Shown piece after piece: positions 34,648-43,462 of a stretch of 64,000 nt of DNA. Source of the stretch: Martinezella rhizogenes. Lineage in GTDB: Bacteria; Pseudomonadota; Alphaproteobacteria; Rhizobiales; Rhizobiaceae. The position numbers and the translations under genes are program-made. The notes beneath the pieces are model-generated. The model was not told the origin of the DNA and ran no database searches. It saw only the letters and a list, made by a program, of their open reading frames with translations. The stretch is from assembly GCA_013322215.1 (NCBI GenBank), contig JAAMEZ010000058.1:434001-498000 (forward strand). Direction: 5' to 3'. Every line of letters begins with the position of its first letter. Positions within the stretch are counted from its first letter, which is position 1.

Positions 34648-37600
34648 TCAGAGCTGAATCAGATCCAAATCCTTGCCGATCTCGCTTTTGGCGATGTCGA
34701 CCACACTCCTCTCATGGGTAAACAGGATCGTCTGGAAACGATCGGCCGTCGCGGCCAGCACTTGCAGACCGGCCCGAACGCGCTCATCATCGAAAGTCTG
34801 GAAAATGTCATCGACGATCAACGGCGCCGGCTCGTTGCGGGCGGAATAATCTTCGAGAAATGCCAGCCGCAGCGCGAGATAGAGCTGGTCGCCCGTGCCC
34901 TCGCTAAGACCATCCAGCGGCACGCGTTCGCCGGCAGCGCGTTCCGCCAGCAGCTGTAGCGCATCGCTTTCATCATGCGCTTCGACAAGGCGGGAGAACC
35001 GGCCGCCCGTCAGCTGCGAAAACAGTTCGCCGGCACGCCGGATGACGGGATCGGCCTGCTTCTCGCGATAGGCTTCCATCGAACCGGCCAGCATGCGCGC
35101 TGCGATCTTGAGGACGACCCATTGTCGCGCGAGGTCCTTTGCCTCCTGCTCGGCCGAGAGCTTTTCGAAAACCGCGTATTCTGCGCTGACGCCGGTTTCC
35201 AGGGCCTGCCGTTGGCGGCGATTCTCCGCGAGCCGTGCCGAAAGCTCGCCATGCAAGGCGAACTGCCGCTGATCTTCCTCAGTCAATCGCTCGACTTCGA
35301 GGTCGGCGGCAACGCGCTCGAAGCCGGCAAGTTCCGTACGGAGATCGTCCTCAGCCTTGCCATCGGCCTGCTGGCGGAAACGATCGCGGCTTTCGACGAG
35401 GCGCGTGGCGAGACGCATACGCTCGCGCAGCCGCAAGAGCAGTGCAGGCAGATCTTCGACACCGCCGAGATCAGCAGTTAACTGGTCGAGATCGCCAGCA
35501 ATAGCGGCAAGCGCTGCCTCCTGGCGTGTCACCAGCCCTTCCCCACGCTGCCGTTCTTCTTCGAGACCATCGCGCTTCTTCAATTCGCCGCGCATGGCGT
35601 TGACGCGCGTATGCAGCGCCTCGGCGGCAGCATCCGGCGGCAGATGATCCAGCTCATAGCCGCTATTGGCACCAAGCGTCGCCAGCTGCCGCTCGAAATC
35701 TGCCATGTCGCGGCGCATGCCATTGACGCGACGCAGACGGTTTTCGCGCTCTGCCAGAACATCGGGCAGCTCCTGCCATGCCTTCAGGGCGGCAGTCGCC
35801 ATGTCCAGGGTCGTGTCAGGCGGTAGCCCAAGCAGTTCAACGGCTTTGGCGAAGGCACTGCGCCACTCGGCATGTTGTCGTTCGAAGGTGTGCTGCTGGT
35901 CGTCAAACCGGGCCAGCCGATCGCGCGCCGCACCGATCTCACCTTCCCGCGTGCGGCTTTCGCTCCAGCGTTCCGAAAGAAGGCGCAGATGCTTGCGTAA
36001 GCCTTCCGCAATCGCGGCCGGCGGAAGGCGGCCGCTCTTGTAGCCGCTCGCCTCAACGATATCCTGCAAGGCAGGCAAGACGCGGCCTTCCGCCAGCGCA
36101 TTCTCATCGCGTGCGTCCACCAGATCCCGCAATGCCTTGCGCTCGCGCCGCAGCAGCTCCACTCCACGTCGCCATTCCAGCATGGTCGAAGGATCGAGGG
36201 CATCGATACCGCAGGGTTCGAAAAGGGCAGCAAAGGTTGTCTGCGCACCCTTCAGCGCTTTCTCGAAGTCCTTGAGCCGACCGGAAGCCTCTTCGCGCTC
36301 CTGCAACAAGCGCACTTGACGCAAGCGATAATCGGCATGGCGCGCGACACGATCCGCATCGCTCAAGGCGGCATCTGCCAGACGATCCGCCTCGGCGACG
36401 CCAACGGTCAGTGCGGCAAGAACCTTCGCTTCCGGAGCCGCGCCCTCCGTCCACTTTTGCTGGATCGAGGTCCATTGCGCATCACGGCTTTCGCGCGCGG
36501 CGATGATCTGCTCTCGGGTGATGACCGACCCGGTGCGCTCGGCTTCCGCGAGCGTGCGTTCCATCTCTGCCAATTGCTCGTCATAGGTCTGCAGCTTGCT
36601 GGCTGCCTCGCGCACCTTCGATCGGGCCGCGTCGATGGCATCGCGATGCCCTGTAATTTCAGTCGCTTCCGGCAGCGGCACCGAGAATAATATATCGATG
36701 TCACCGATCGGTGGCTGCAGCCGTCCCGCAGCCTCAGCTAGATCAGATTCGATGCGGCGTATCTGTGTTTCCAGACCGTCGAGGCGGCTGAGGGCCGAGA
36801 GGTCGGTGCCCAACGCCTCCAGCTGATCGATATAGGACCGCGGATCGATCAGCCGGCCGGCCAGGCTGTCCCTTTCAAGAGCCGCAAGCTGCCTGCGCTC
36901 GCTTTCGGCTTGCACGGCGAGAGACTGCATCTCCCGCACAAGCTGCCTGCCCTCATCCACCAGTTCGGAGAGGCGCGCGCGATCGATGTCGCTCGGCTGC
37001 TGCCGTTCCAGGTCGGCCTCGGCAAGACCGAGACGACGGGCAAGCTGCGACAGCGTCGTGTCGTAACCGGCGAGCTCCTGATCGACGCGAGGCAGATCGT
37101 GGCGCTGGGCACGGTAGTTGCCGGTATCGGCAAAAAGCTGCGTGACATCGCCCGACATCTGCAGCAGCGCTTCATCGATGTGAATGCGCGAAAGGTCTTC
37201 CTCTGCACGAAGAACCGCTTGCTGTGCCCGTCGCAGCTCCTCTTCGCTTGCTTGTTTGTCGCGCAGTCTCTGTTCAAGCTTGTCAGCAAAGCCGTCCGGG
37301 ATGGCGGCAAGATCGGAAAGATTATCGAGTGCGAGGGTTTCCGCATCGATTTCTGATAGCAACGGCTGGAGGGTTTTCAGCCGCTTCAACCGATCGAGCG
37401 CCTCGCGCGTACCACGGCGCTCCGCCTGCAGCCGCTCCAGTTCCGTCTCCAGCTCTGCCGCCTCGGCAAGAAGCTTTTTCCAGTCGCCGGATTTCAGCTC
37501 GTTGTCCTTCTCGGCTTTGCGCGCATCTTCGTAGCGGTCGAGAGCCTGGTAAAAGCCGCGATCCTTCGAGCGTCGGGCCGCATAGATGCCATCGGCCTCC

Positions 37601-38103
37601 GCCTCCAGCGATTGGCGCAGACGGGACAGGCCGGTGAGGCCGGAAGCGGCCGAAAACAGCAGGCTGCCGATCTCGCCGCCGCTACGCAGCATGGCGGTCG
37701 CGCCCTGCCGCAGCCTTTGCGAGTCGAGGCCGAAGGCGCGCTCGAAGACATCGCGGCTCAAATTGCCGAGGAAGGGCGAAAGTGCGTCCTCGGCGAGCGG
37801 CGATTCCTTGTCATCGGGGGCCAGCAGCGTTCCCTTGCGGCCGCGGCGGCGGCGGAAGCTCAGCTTGGCGCCATCGCGCGCACTGATATCAGCGCCGATC
37901 CGCAGGGTTCCAGGCTCGTGCAGGAAGCTTTGCTCGGCGGCTGTGGGGAAGCCGAACAGAAGATCGGAGATCGCGCTCAAGGCCGAGGATTTGCCTGCCT
38001 CGTTCGGACCATAGATCACATGCAGCCGCGCGCCGGGGCGAAAATCGAGCGCACGGTCGGTCAGCGCGCCATAGCGGAGAATATCGAGCCGGGTAAAGCG
38101 CAT
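34648..38103 (-). CDS. YhaN-like SMC/Rad50-type ATPase
   Basis: 1151 aa. The N-terminal Walker A is YGPNEAGKSSALSAI (about 34-48). A long alpha-helical coiled-coil region rich in Glu, Arg and Leu spans about 170-1000. The C-terminal ABC-type half has the signature LSEGTGDQLYLALRLAF and Walker B PLIVDDIFQTFDDE. This is the order found in YhaN, a relative of SbcC/Rad50 that works with the nuclease YhaO. The ATG at 38103 shares a base with the stop of yhaO. The pair probably acts on DNA ends or branched DNA in repair; in Bacillus the relatives are linked to natural DNA handling, but the role here is inferred. Confidence 0.87.
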   Translation of the reverse strand: MRFTRLDILRYGALTDRALDFRPGARLHVIYGPNEAGKSSALSAISDLLFGFPTAAEQSFLHEPGTLRIGADISARDGAKLSFRRRRGRKGTLLAPDDKESPLAEDALSPFLGNLSRDVFERAFGLDSQRLRQGATAMLRSGGEIGSLLFSAASGLTGLSRLRQSLEAEADGIYAARRSKDRGFYQALDRYEDARKAEKDNELKSGDWKKLLAEAAELETELERLQAERRGTREALDRLKRLKTLQPLLSEIDAETLALDNLSDLAAIPDGFADKLEQRLRDKQASEEELRRAQQAVLRAEEDLSRIHIDEALLQMSGDVTQLFADTGNYRAQRHDLPRVDQELAGYDTTLSQLARRLGLAEADLERQQPSDIDRARLSELVDEGRQLVREMQSLAVQAESERRQLAALERDSLAGRLIDPRSYIDQLEALGTDLSALSRLDGLETQIRRIESDLAEAAGRLQPPIGDIDILFSVPLPEATEITGHRDAIDAARSKVREAASKLQTYDEQLAEMERTLAEAERTGSVITREQIIAARESRDAQWTSIQQKWTEGAAPEAKVLAALTVGVAEADRLADAALSDADRVARHADYRLRQVRLLQEREEASGRLKDFEKALKGAQTTFAALFEPCGIDALDPSTMLEWRRGVELLRRERKALRDLVDARDENALAEGRVLPALQDIVEASGYKSGRLPPAAIAEGLRKHLRLLSERWSESRTREGEIGAARDRLARFDDQQHTFERQHAEWRSAFAKAVELLGLPPDTTLDMATAALKAWQELPDVLAERENRLRRVNGMRRDMADFERQLATLGANSGYELDHLPPDAAAEALHTRVNAMRGELKKRDGLEEERQRGEGLVTRQEAALAAIAGDLDQLTADLGGVEDLPALLLRLRERMRLATRLVESRDRFRQQADGKAEDDLRTELAGFERVAADLEVERLTEEDQRQFALHGELSARLAENRRQRQALETGVSAEYAVFEKLSAEQEAKDLARQWVVLKIAARMLAGSMEAYREKQADPVIRRAGELFSQLTGGRFSRLVEAHDESDALQLLAERAAGERVPLDGLSEGTGDQLYLALRLAFLEDYSARNEPAPLIVDDIFQTFDDERVRAGLQVLAATADRFQTILFTHERSVVDIAKSEIGKDLDLIQL

Positions 38104-39338
38104 CAGGCAGCCCCCTGCCCGCGTGCGAGCAGCAATTGCCGCGCCTCTTCGATGAGAGCTTCCATGCTATCGTCCAGCGGCTGCTCCGTTGCGCCAAGAC
38201 CGCCAGGCAGGCGCACGGCGACCTCGTCGATCAACCGACCTGCTTCCGCCGCGATATCGGTATCGCCGGCATGCTCGGTGAGAAGCTGGCGCAGATCGAG
38301 CGCGCCGTCCACGTCCGCCGATTTCTCCGGTGGCGGCTCCAACCGCAGCTCCAGCTTTTCCAGCCAGATATCCTCATGCACGCGGTGACAGGCGGCTTCC
38401 ACCTCGTCACGCCATTGCTGGCGGTTGGCGGCGATCGCGCCATGCAACGGCGTCACCCCCGAAAGCCGGACGCGAAGCGCTGTCATGCGCCCATCCATCT
38501 CGTCGGCCAAGGGCTGCACCGCCTGCTCGACGCGACGGAGGATCGCCGATTGATCGTCCTCCGGGCCAATAGCGATATCGGCCTGGGCGAAACGCGCCTC
38601 ATCGACGATGATGCGCTGATGTTCGATACGTCCGTCTTCGACGCTCACCAGCACCGCGCCCTTGGCACCCCGCTCGCGGATACTGCGGCCCTGCAGATTG
38701 CCCGGAAAGATGACCAGCGGGTCCTGCGCCACCACTTCGAAATCATGCACATGACCGAGCGCCCAGTAGTCATAGCCGCGCGAGCGCAGGTCCTCGACGG
38801 AACACGGCGCGTAAGGCGCATGCGGCTCGCGGCCGGTCAGCGAAGTATGGAGGATACCGATATTGAACCAACCGGAGACGGGTGCAGGATAGGTAATTGC
38901 CAGATTGTCGTTGGCGGAGCGTTCGGCAAAGCCCTGGCCGTGTAGCGCCACCTTCAGCGCCTCCAGCCTGACGCTGCCCGGCTTTCCGGTCGGAAACTCA
39001 TGAACGTTTGGCGGCAATGTAATGGTCTTGGTGATAACGCTTGCCGCATCGTGATTGCCGCGCAGCAGGTAGACCGGAATGCCCGCCCGCTCCAGCCGCG
39101 CCATTTCGCGATTGAAGAACAGGCCGATCTTGTTGTCCTTCCAGTCGCCGTCATAGACATCGCCGGCAATGACGAAGAAATCGACCCGCTTCTCGATCGC
39201 CAGCCCCACAAGCGTCGAGAAGGCCTTGCGGCTGGCTTCGACGAAGACGGCAGCGACGGCGGCATCCTTCAAGGCAAGGCCCTGGAACGGGCTGCCAAGA
39301 TGCAGATCGGCGGCATGAATGAAGCTGAAAGAGGGCAT
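38103..39338 (-). CDS. YhaO-like metallophosphoesterase (SbcD/Mre11 family)
   Basis: 411 aa. The calcineurin-like phosphoesterase motifs are all visible: FIHAADLHLGSPF at residues 6-18, VIAGDVYDGDW near 57, LLRGNHDAASV near 95, and the later ALGHVHDFE. SbcD-type proteins are Mn-dependent nucleases that form a complex with an SbcC-type ATPase. The C-terminal half (about 280-411) would be the DNA- or partner-binding part. The gene starts at ATG 39338 and overlaps the downstream ATPase gene by one base (TGATG), consistent with a stoichiometric complex. Confidence 0.87.
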   Translation of the reverse strand: MPSFSFIHAADLHLGSPFQGLALKDAAVAAVFVEASRKAFSTLVGLAIEKRVDFFVIAGDVYDGDWKDNKIGLFFNREMARLERAGIPVYLLRGNHDAASVITKTITLPPNVHEFPTGKPGSVRLEALKVALHGQGFAERSANDNLAITYPAPVSGWFNIGILHTSLTGREPHAPYAPCSVEDLRSRGYDYWALGHVHDFEVVAQDPLVIFPGNLQGRSIRERGAKGAVLVSVEDGRIEHQRIIVDEARFAQADIAIGPEDDQSAILRRVEQAVQPLADEMDGRMTALRVRLSGVTPLHGAIAANRQQWRDEVEAACHRVHEDIWLEKLELRLEPPPEKSADVDGALDLRQLLTEHAGDTDIAAEAGRLIDEVAVRLPGGLGATEQPLDDSMEALIEEARQLLLARGQGAA

Positions 39339-39562
39339 GGGCTCCGATAACAGTCAGAAATCCGATCTCCCCTTTTAAGGAAACGAAGGCGCTGTGAATA
39401 CCGCGCCGGCGGCTTCATCCAACGGTTTCGTAAGCCGGCGCGCGCCTGCCAATGTTTCACAGTCACGCGATTGCGATCCTTGATCGCCGATGTGCGCTTG
39501 TGACCCTGTCGGACGGCTGCTACTGCCCTATCATCTTGCGAGCAAAAGAGAGGAGACATCTC

Positions 39563-40549
39563 ATGAGACATCATGCTTTCGGACGGACGCCCTTTATCGT
39601 GACCGATGTCGGCTTCGGAGCCTGGCAGATCGGCGGCGCATGGGGAGATGTCAGCGAGGCCGACGGCGGCGCAGCGCTGAATGCCGCCCTCGATGCCGGC
39701 ATGACCTTCATCGACACTGCCGACGTCTATGGCGACGGCCGCTCGGAGAAAATCATCGCTGATGTGCTGAAGGCGCGCGGCGGCGAGCGGCCGATGGTGG
39801 CGACCAAGGCCGGCCGCCGGTTGAACCCGCATGTAGCCGACGGCTATAACAAGGCCAATCTCGAAGGCTTCATCGATCGCAGCCTGAAAAACCTCGGCGT
39901 CGAAAGTCTCGACCTCGTGCAGCTTCATTGCCCGCCGACCGAAGTCCTCTATCGGCCAGAGGTTTTTGCCGGGCTCGACGAACTGCAGAAGGCTGGCAAG
40001 ATCAGGGGATACGGCGTCAGCGTCGAGAAGGTTGAGGAAGCGCTGAAGGCGATCGAATATCCAGGCGTGCTCAGCATCCAGATCATCTACAACATCTTCC
40101 GCCAGCGCCCCGACCATCTGTTCTTCAAGGAAGCCAAGCGCAAGAACGTAGCGGTCATCGCCCGCGTTCCCCTCGCCTCCGGCCTACTGTCAGGCAAGAT
40201 CACCCGCGATACGCAGTTCGCCAGCGACGACCACCGCAACTTTAACCGCCATGGCGAGGCCTTCGATGTCGGCGAGACCTTTGCCGGCGTGCCGTTCGAA
40301 GTCGGTCTCCAGGCCGTGGAAGAGGTCCGCAAGCTGGTTCCATCAGGCGCCAGCATGGCGGCCTTTGCTCTCCGCTGGATCCTGATGAACGAAGCCGTCA
40401 CGGTCGTCATCCCTGGCGCCCGCAATGCCGAGCAGGCCAAGGCCAATGCAGCCGCAGCCGATCTGGCACCACTCTCGGCCGATGTCATGGCGGCCACGCG
40501 CGAGATCTACGAGCGCCTGATCGCGCCGCATGTTCATCATCGCTGGTAA
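39563..40549 (+). CDS. Aldo/keto reductase
   Basis: 328 aa from the ATG at 39563, preceded by a strong AGAGGAGA site; an upstream in-frame start at 39452 lacks one. The NADPH-dependent aldo/keto reductase tetrad is complete: Asp51, Tyr56 (DTADVYGDG), Lys82 (VATKAGRR) and His122 (LVQLHCPP). The C-terminal VVIPGARNAEQAKANAAA is the cofactor phosphate-binding block. The natural substrate cannot be told. A perfect 11-bp hairpin follows the stop. Confidence 0.93.
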   Translation: MRHHAFGRTPFIVTDVGFGAWQIGGAWGDVSEADGGAALNAALDAGMTFIDTADVYGDGRSEKIIADVLKARGGERPMVATKAGRRLNPHVADGYNKANLEGFIDRSLKNLGVESLDLVQLHCPPTEVLYRPEVFAGLDELQKAGKIRGYGVSVEKVEEALKAIEYPGVLSIQIIYNIFRQRPDHLFFKEAKRKNVAVIARVPLASGLLSGKITRDTQFASDDHRNFNRHGEAFDVGETFAGVPFEVGLQAVEEVRKLVPSGASMAAFALRWILMNEAVTVVIPGARNAEQAKANAAAADLAPLSADVMAATREIYERLIAPHVHHRW

Positions 40550-40563
40550 GACGACTTTGATTG

Positions 40564-40592
40564 GATAGCCGGAACCTGCGCTTCCGGCTATC
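40564..40592 (+). repeat. Hairpin after the aldo/keto reductase gene
   Basis: GATAGCCGGAA and its exact complement are separated by seven bases, 14 bases after the stop codon. No T run follows, so this is a 3'-end stabilising hairpin or a factor-dependent termination site, not a textbook intrinsic terminator. Confidence 0.55.
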
Positions 40593-40655
40593 GCGACGCT
40601 TTGGATGGAGAAAAGTGAGTAAAGAGGCTCGGACCGGGCTTGGAGGAGGAATGCC

Positions 40656-41393
40656 ATGAAAGTAGCACTGGTAACGGGCGCCTCGCGCGGTCTTGGCGCG
40701 GTGATCGCCTTGCAGCTTGCGGAGGCCGGCTGGGCTGTCGCGGTCAACTATGCCCGGGATACCGAGGGTGCCGAAAGGGTCGTCGAGACCATCCGGCAGC
40801 ACGGCGGACAGGCCTACGCCGCCCAGTTCAGCGTGATCGACAAGGACCAGCTTGTGGACGGTCTGGAAAAGATCAAGGCATCGCTCGGACCGGTCGATCT
40901 CATCGTCAACAACGCGACTGGACCCCAGCCGGAAATGCCGCTCATGGAGCAATCCTGGCGGACCTATCTCGATCAGCTGGAATTCTTCGTCAAAGCGCCG
41001 TTGGAACTGCTGCAAGCAGTGCTGCCAGATTGGCGGGCGCGCAAGTCTGGCCGCGTGATCAATATCGGCTCCGAGGTTGCGGAGCTCGGCAATCCCAATT
41101 TCGGCAACTACGCCTCAGCCAAGGGTGCCATGCTCGCGATGACACGTTCCTGGGCGAGGGAACTCGCGCCGGAAGGGATCACGGTCAATCTCGTTGCCCC
41201 CGGCTGGATACCGGTCGAGCGCCATGCCGGCGCTTCACAGCAGGCAAAGGACGGCTACCTCGCGCATACGCCGCTTGCCCATTTCGGCAAACCCGAAGAC
41301 ATTGCCGACGCCGTCGTCTTTCTCGCCTCGAGCAAGGCGGATTTCATCACGGGCCAAAAACTTGCCGTCAATGGTGGCCGGACGTTGCTCTGA
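40656..41393 (+). CDS. SDR family oxidoreductase, 3-oxoacyl-ACP reductase-like
   Basis: 245 aa with a very strong GGAGGAGG site before the ATG. The cofactor motif is TGASRGLG at 7-14. The catalytic residues are Ser139, Tyr152 and Lys156 (NYASAKGA). The NNAT and PGWI motifs of classical SDRs are present, and the C-terminus has ITGQKLAVNGG. It is most like FabG-type reductases, but FabG paralogues act on many substrates, and nothing nearby points to fatty acid synthesis. It may be transcribed alone or with the upstream reductase (106 bp). Confidence 0.92.
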   Translation: MKVALVTGASRGLGAVIALQLAEAGWAVAVNYARDTEGAERVVETIRQHGGQAYAAQFSVIDKDQLVDGLEKIKASLGPVDLIVNNATGPQPEMPLMEQSWRTYLDQLEFFVKAPLELLQAVLPDWRARKSGRVINIGSEVAELGNPNFGNYASAKGAMLAMTRSWARELAPEGITVNLVAPGWIPVERHAGASQQAKDGYLAHTPLAHFGKPEDIADAVVFLASSKADFITGQKLAVNGGRTLL

Positions 41394-41443
41394 CGCCGCC
41401 AGGCAGAGAAATGGATTCGATAACGGACGCCTCCAACCGGAAC

Positions 41444-41465
41444 AGCGGTGTTTGCCGCTATTTTT
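41444..41465 (+). terminator. Candidate intrinsic terminator after the SDR gene
   Basis: A short stem AGCGG/CCGCT with a six-base loop is followed by ATTTTT. It stands 50 bp after the SDR stop codon and before the convergent HxlR gene. The stem is only five base pairs, so confidence is modest. Confidence 0.4.
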
Positions 41466-41543
41466 CGCCATCGGCAGACATTGCAGTTCCTGCGCACAGT
41501 CGCCGAACCGAAGCATTCCGGCTGTCATCAACGCAAAACTATT

Positions 41544-42062
41544 TCACTCTTTGCGTTCCATTTTTGCGCGGACCTCGAGAAAGGCGTTTGTAAGGCCCAT
41601 CAAGACGGACGATGTGACACTACCATTTGCTCCGCCGATCGGGTCCGCAATGTGAATGTTTCTAAGATCGTTCATGAAGTCGTCCCATAGGGTCGGGCCG
41701 CCGTTCTCAAGAAGTTCAGCGCGGATGCTCAAATCTTCGCTGACAGGCAGATGCCGCCTGCCCCAGGCGCCGATCGTAGCAATCATCGGCACAAGCTGAA
41801 TCGCCGGTTCCGTCAGACTGTAAATCGCCTTCTGACTATGGCTGGGATCGTCCAGCTTGGTGATCAAGCCGAGCGAGACGAGACGCTTTAGTCGCGCGGC
41901 AAGTATGTTGGAGGCAATCCCCTCCTCGGACCGATTGAGCAACTCGCGAAAATGCCGGCGATTGCCGAACATGATGTCTCGAATGACGATCAGGCTCCAG
42001 CGGTCCCCCAACACTTCCATTGTCAGGTTGATCGGGCATCCCGACCGCCGCTCGATATCCAT
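41544..42062 (-). CDS. HxlR-family transcriptional regulator
   Basis: 172 aa. The HxlR winged-helix domain occupies about residues 8-100: CPINLTMEVLGDRWSLIVIRDIMFG at the start (given as its two ends CPINLTMEVLGDRW and IVIRDIMFG), the RHFRELLNRSEEGIASNILAARL recognition region, and the GLITKLDD wing. The Cys9 position is that used for redox or aldehyde sensing in several family members. The C-terminal 70 residues are less typical. It is divergent from the reductase gene at 42152, with 89 bp between them holding two AATTGCAAT sites, so it probably regulates that gene and itself. Confidence 0.92.
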   Translation of the reverse strand: MDIERRSGCPINLTMEVLGDRWSLIVIRDIMFGNRRHFRELLNRSEEGIASNILAARLKRLVSLGLITKLDDPSHSQKAIYSLTEPAIQLVPMIATIGAWGRRHLPVSEDLSIRAELLENGGPTLWDDFMNDLRNIHIADPIGGANGSVTSSVLMGLTNAFLEVRAKMERKE

Positions 42063-42082
42063 ATTCGCTTCCTTTAGTGAAC

Positions 42083-42137
42083 CAATTGCAATGTAGGATC
42101 GGCCATGCTACGACACAACCAGTTGCAAATTGCAATT
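42083..42137. promoter_or_regulatory. Candidate HxlR operator: two AATTGCAAT sites
   Basis: The 89-bp divergent promoter region contains CAATTGCAAT at 42083-42092 and the perfect palindrome AATTGCAATT at 42128-42137. Both lie between the regulator and the reductase start codon. Repeated, dyad-symmetric sites at this place suit a dimeric winged-helix repressor or activator. Confidence 0.5.
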
Positions 42138-42151
42138 AGATGGAGGAAAGT

Positions 42152-42793
42152 ATGCCGAAAGTTCGCGTTGCAGGATTCTCGCTCTCTATCGATGGCTTCG
42201 GAGCCGGACTGGAGCAAAGCCTGAATGATCCCTTAGGCAAGCGTGGTCCGGAATTGTTTGAGTGGTTTTTCCCCACCCAGACATTCCAGGCGATGTTCGG
42301 CAAAGAGGGTGAAACGGAGGGTGCCGACGCGAAATACGCGGCGTCGGCAAATACCGGTTTTGGTGCCTTCATCCTCGGCCGCAACATGTTCGGCCCCATT
42401 CGCGGCGAATGGCCCGATGAAAACTGGAAAGGCTGGTGGGGCGACAATCCGCCCTATCATGCACCGACCTTCATTCTGACCCATCACCCCCGCGAGCCAA
42501 TCGTCATGGAGGGCGGTACGACCTTTTATTTTGTCACGGGCGGGATCGAAGAGGCACTTACGCAGGCCAAGGCGGCCGCCGGAGGCAAGGATATCAAGAT
42601 CGGCGGCGGTGTCAGCACAGTGCGCCAATATCTTCAGGCGGGCTTGGTCGACGAGATACACTATGCCATTTCGCCCGTCGTGCTCGGGAGGGGCGAAGCA
42701 ATGTTCGCCGGCATCGACCTGCCCTCGCTCGGCTTTCAGGTCGCCGCCCATGAGGCGACGAAGAAAGCCACTCACATCGTCTTGAAGAAATGA
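42152..42793 (+). CDS. RibD C-terminal / dihydrofolate reductase-like family protein
   Basis: 213 aa from the ATG at 42152, which is preceded by GGAGGAAAG; an ATG at 42140 lies inside that site. It begins with VRVAGFSLSIDGFGAG, the family's N-terminal strand. It has NTGFGAFILGRNMFGP, TFYFVTGGIEEAL, KIGGGVSTVRQYLQAGLVDE, and HYAISPVVLGRGEAMF, which together mark the RibD-C/DHFR-like fold binding NADPH. Such stand-alone proteins are usually reductases of unknown substrate. It is controlled, by position, by the divergent HxlR regulator. Confidence 0.9.
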   Translation: MPKVRVAGFSLSIDGFGAGLEQSLNDPLGKRGPELFEWFFPTQTFQAMFGKEGETEGADAKYAASANTGFGAFILGRNMFGPIRGEWPDENWKGWWGDNPPYHAPTFILTHHPREPIVMEGGTTFYFVTGGIEEALTQAKAAAGGKDIKIGGGVSTVRQYLQAGLVDEIHYAISPVVLGRGEAMFAGIDLPSLGFQVAAHEATKKATHIVLKK

Positions 42794-42907
42794 GGCCATC
42801 CTATCGTTGGTCATCTATGCGGACTGGCCCTATCCGCTTGACGGCTTCGCAACTGCTCGCCCTGCCTGGCATTGAATTTTCAGCGCATAATTGCAGCATG
42901 AGATTAT

Positions 42908-42933
42908 AAAAAAGGGCCCGCAAAAGCGGGCCC
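42908..42933 (-). terminator. Intrinsic terminator of the HU gene
   Basis: On the minus strand, GGGCCCGC and GCGGGCCC enclose a TTTT loop and are followed by a run of six T. The structure sits 50 bp past the stop codon of the HU gene at 42984-43259. Confidence 0.9.
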
Positions 42934-42983
42934 CGATTGTCATTCACCCGCAAGGCAAACGCCTCATAGCGGGTGAAAACGAA

Positions 42984-43259
42984 TTAGCTGTTGACCGAGT
43001 CCTTCAGGCCCTTGCCGGGCGTGAACTTCGGTACGTTACGGGCAGGAATATCGACCTCGGCACCGGTGGACGGGTTACGGCCCTTGGTGGCTGCACGGTG
43101 GGAAACGGTGAAGCTGCCGAAACCAGCAAGGCGAATGTCGCCGCCCTTCTTCAGTTCGGCCTGGACAGTATCGAAAACAGCGTCGACAGCGGAAGCAGCG
43201 TCAGCCTTCGTGATACCGGCCTTCTCAGCCACTGCGGACACGAGCTCATTCTTGTTCAT
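42984..43259 (-). CDS. hupB: DNA-binding protein HU
   Basis: 91 aa, the exact HU length. It begins MNKNELVSAVAEKAGITKAD and has the DNA-binding arm with GRNPSTGAEVDIPARNVPKF. This histone-like dimer bends and compacts DNA. The start ATG at 43257-43259 is preceded by AAAGGGGTGG. Longer readings from 43343 are not supported. It lies 200 bp downstream of lon, a common arrangement (lon then hup) in proteobacteria, but the strong terminator between them suggests separate transcripts. Confidence 0.96.
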   Translation of the reverse strand: MNKNELVSAVAEKAGITKADAASAVDAVFDTVQAELKKGGDIRLAGFGSFTVSHRAATKGRNPSTGAEVDIPARNVPKFTPGKGLKDSVNS

Positions 43260-43393
43260 GTTTCCACCCCTTTCTCTGGTATGAAACGACTTATCAGTAA
43301 GCGGGGCGCAAAATAGCAATGCTCTTACCCGCCGCAACCCCAAAAGCCCTGCAAATCAAGGAAAAGCAAGCGTTGCCATACGCTTTTCACAAA

Positions 43394-43421
43394 AAAAGAC
43401 CGGCAAAAATGCCGGTCTTTT
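43394..43421 (-). terminator. Intrinsic terminator of lon (bidirectional shape)
   Basis: AAAAGACCGGC and GCCGGTCTTTT form a perfect 11-bp stem with a six-base loop, flanked by A and T tracts on opposite sides. On the minus strand it follows the lon stop codon by about 40 bp and ends in a T run. Confidence 0.88.
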
Positions 43422-43462
43422 CGTCCATTTATGTCAATTCGACAGAATTGAGGCGAAGGGGC

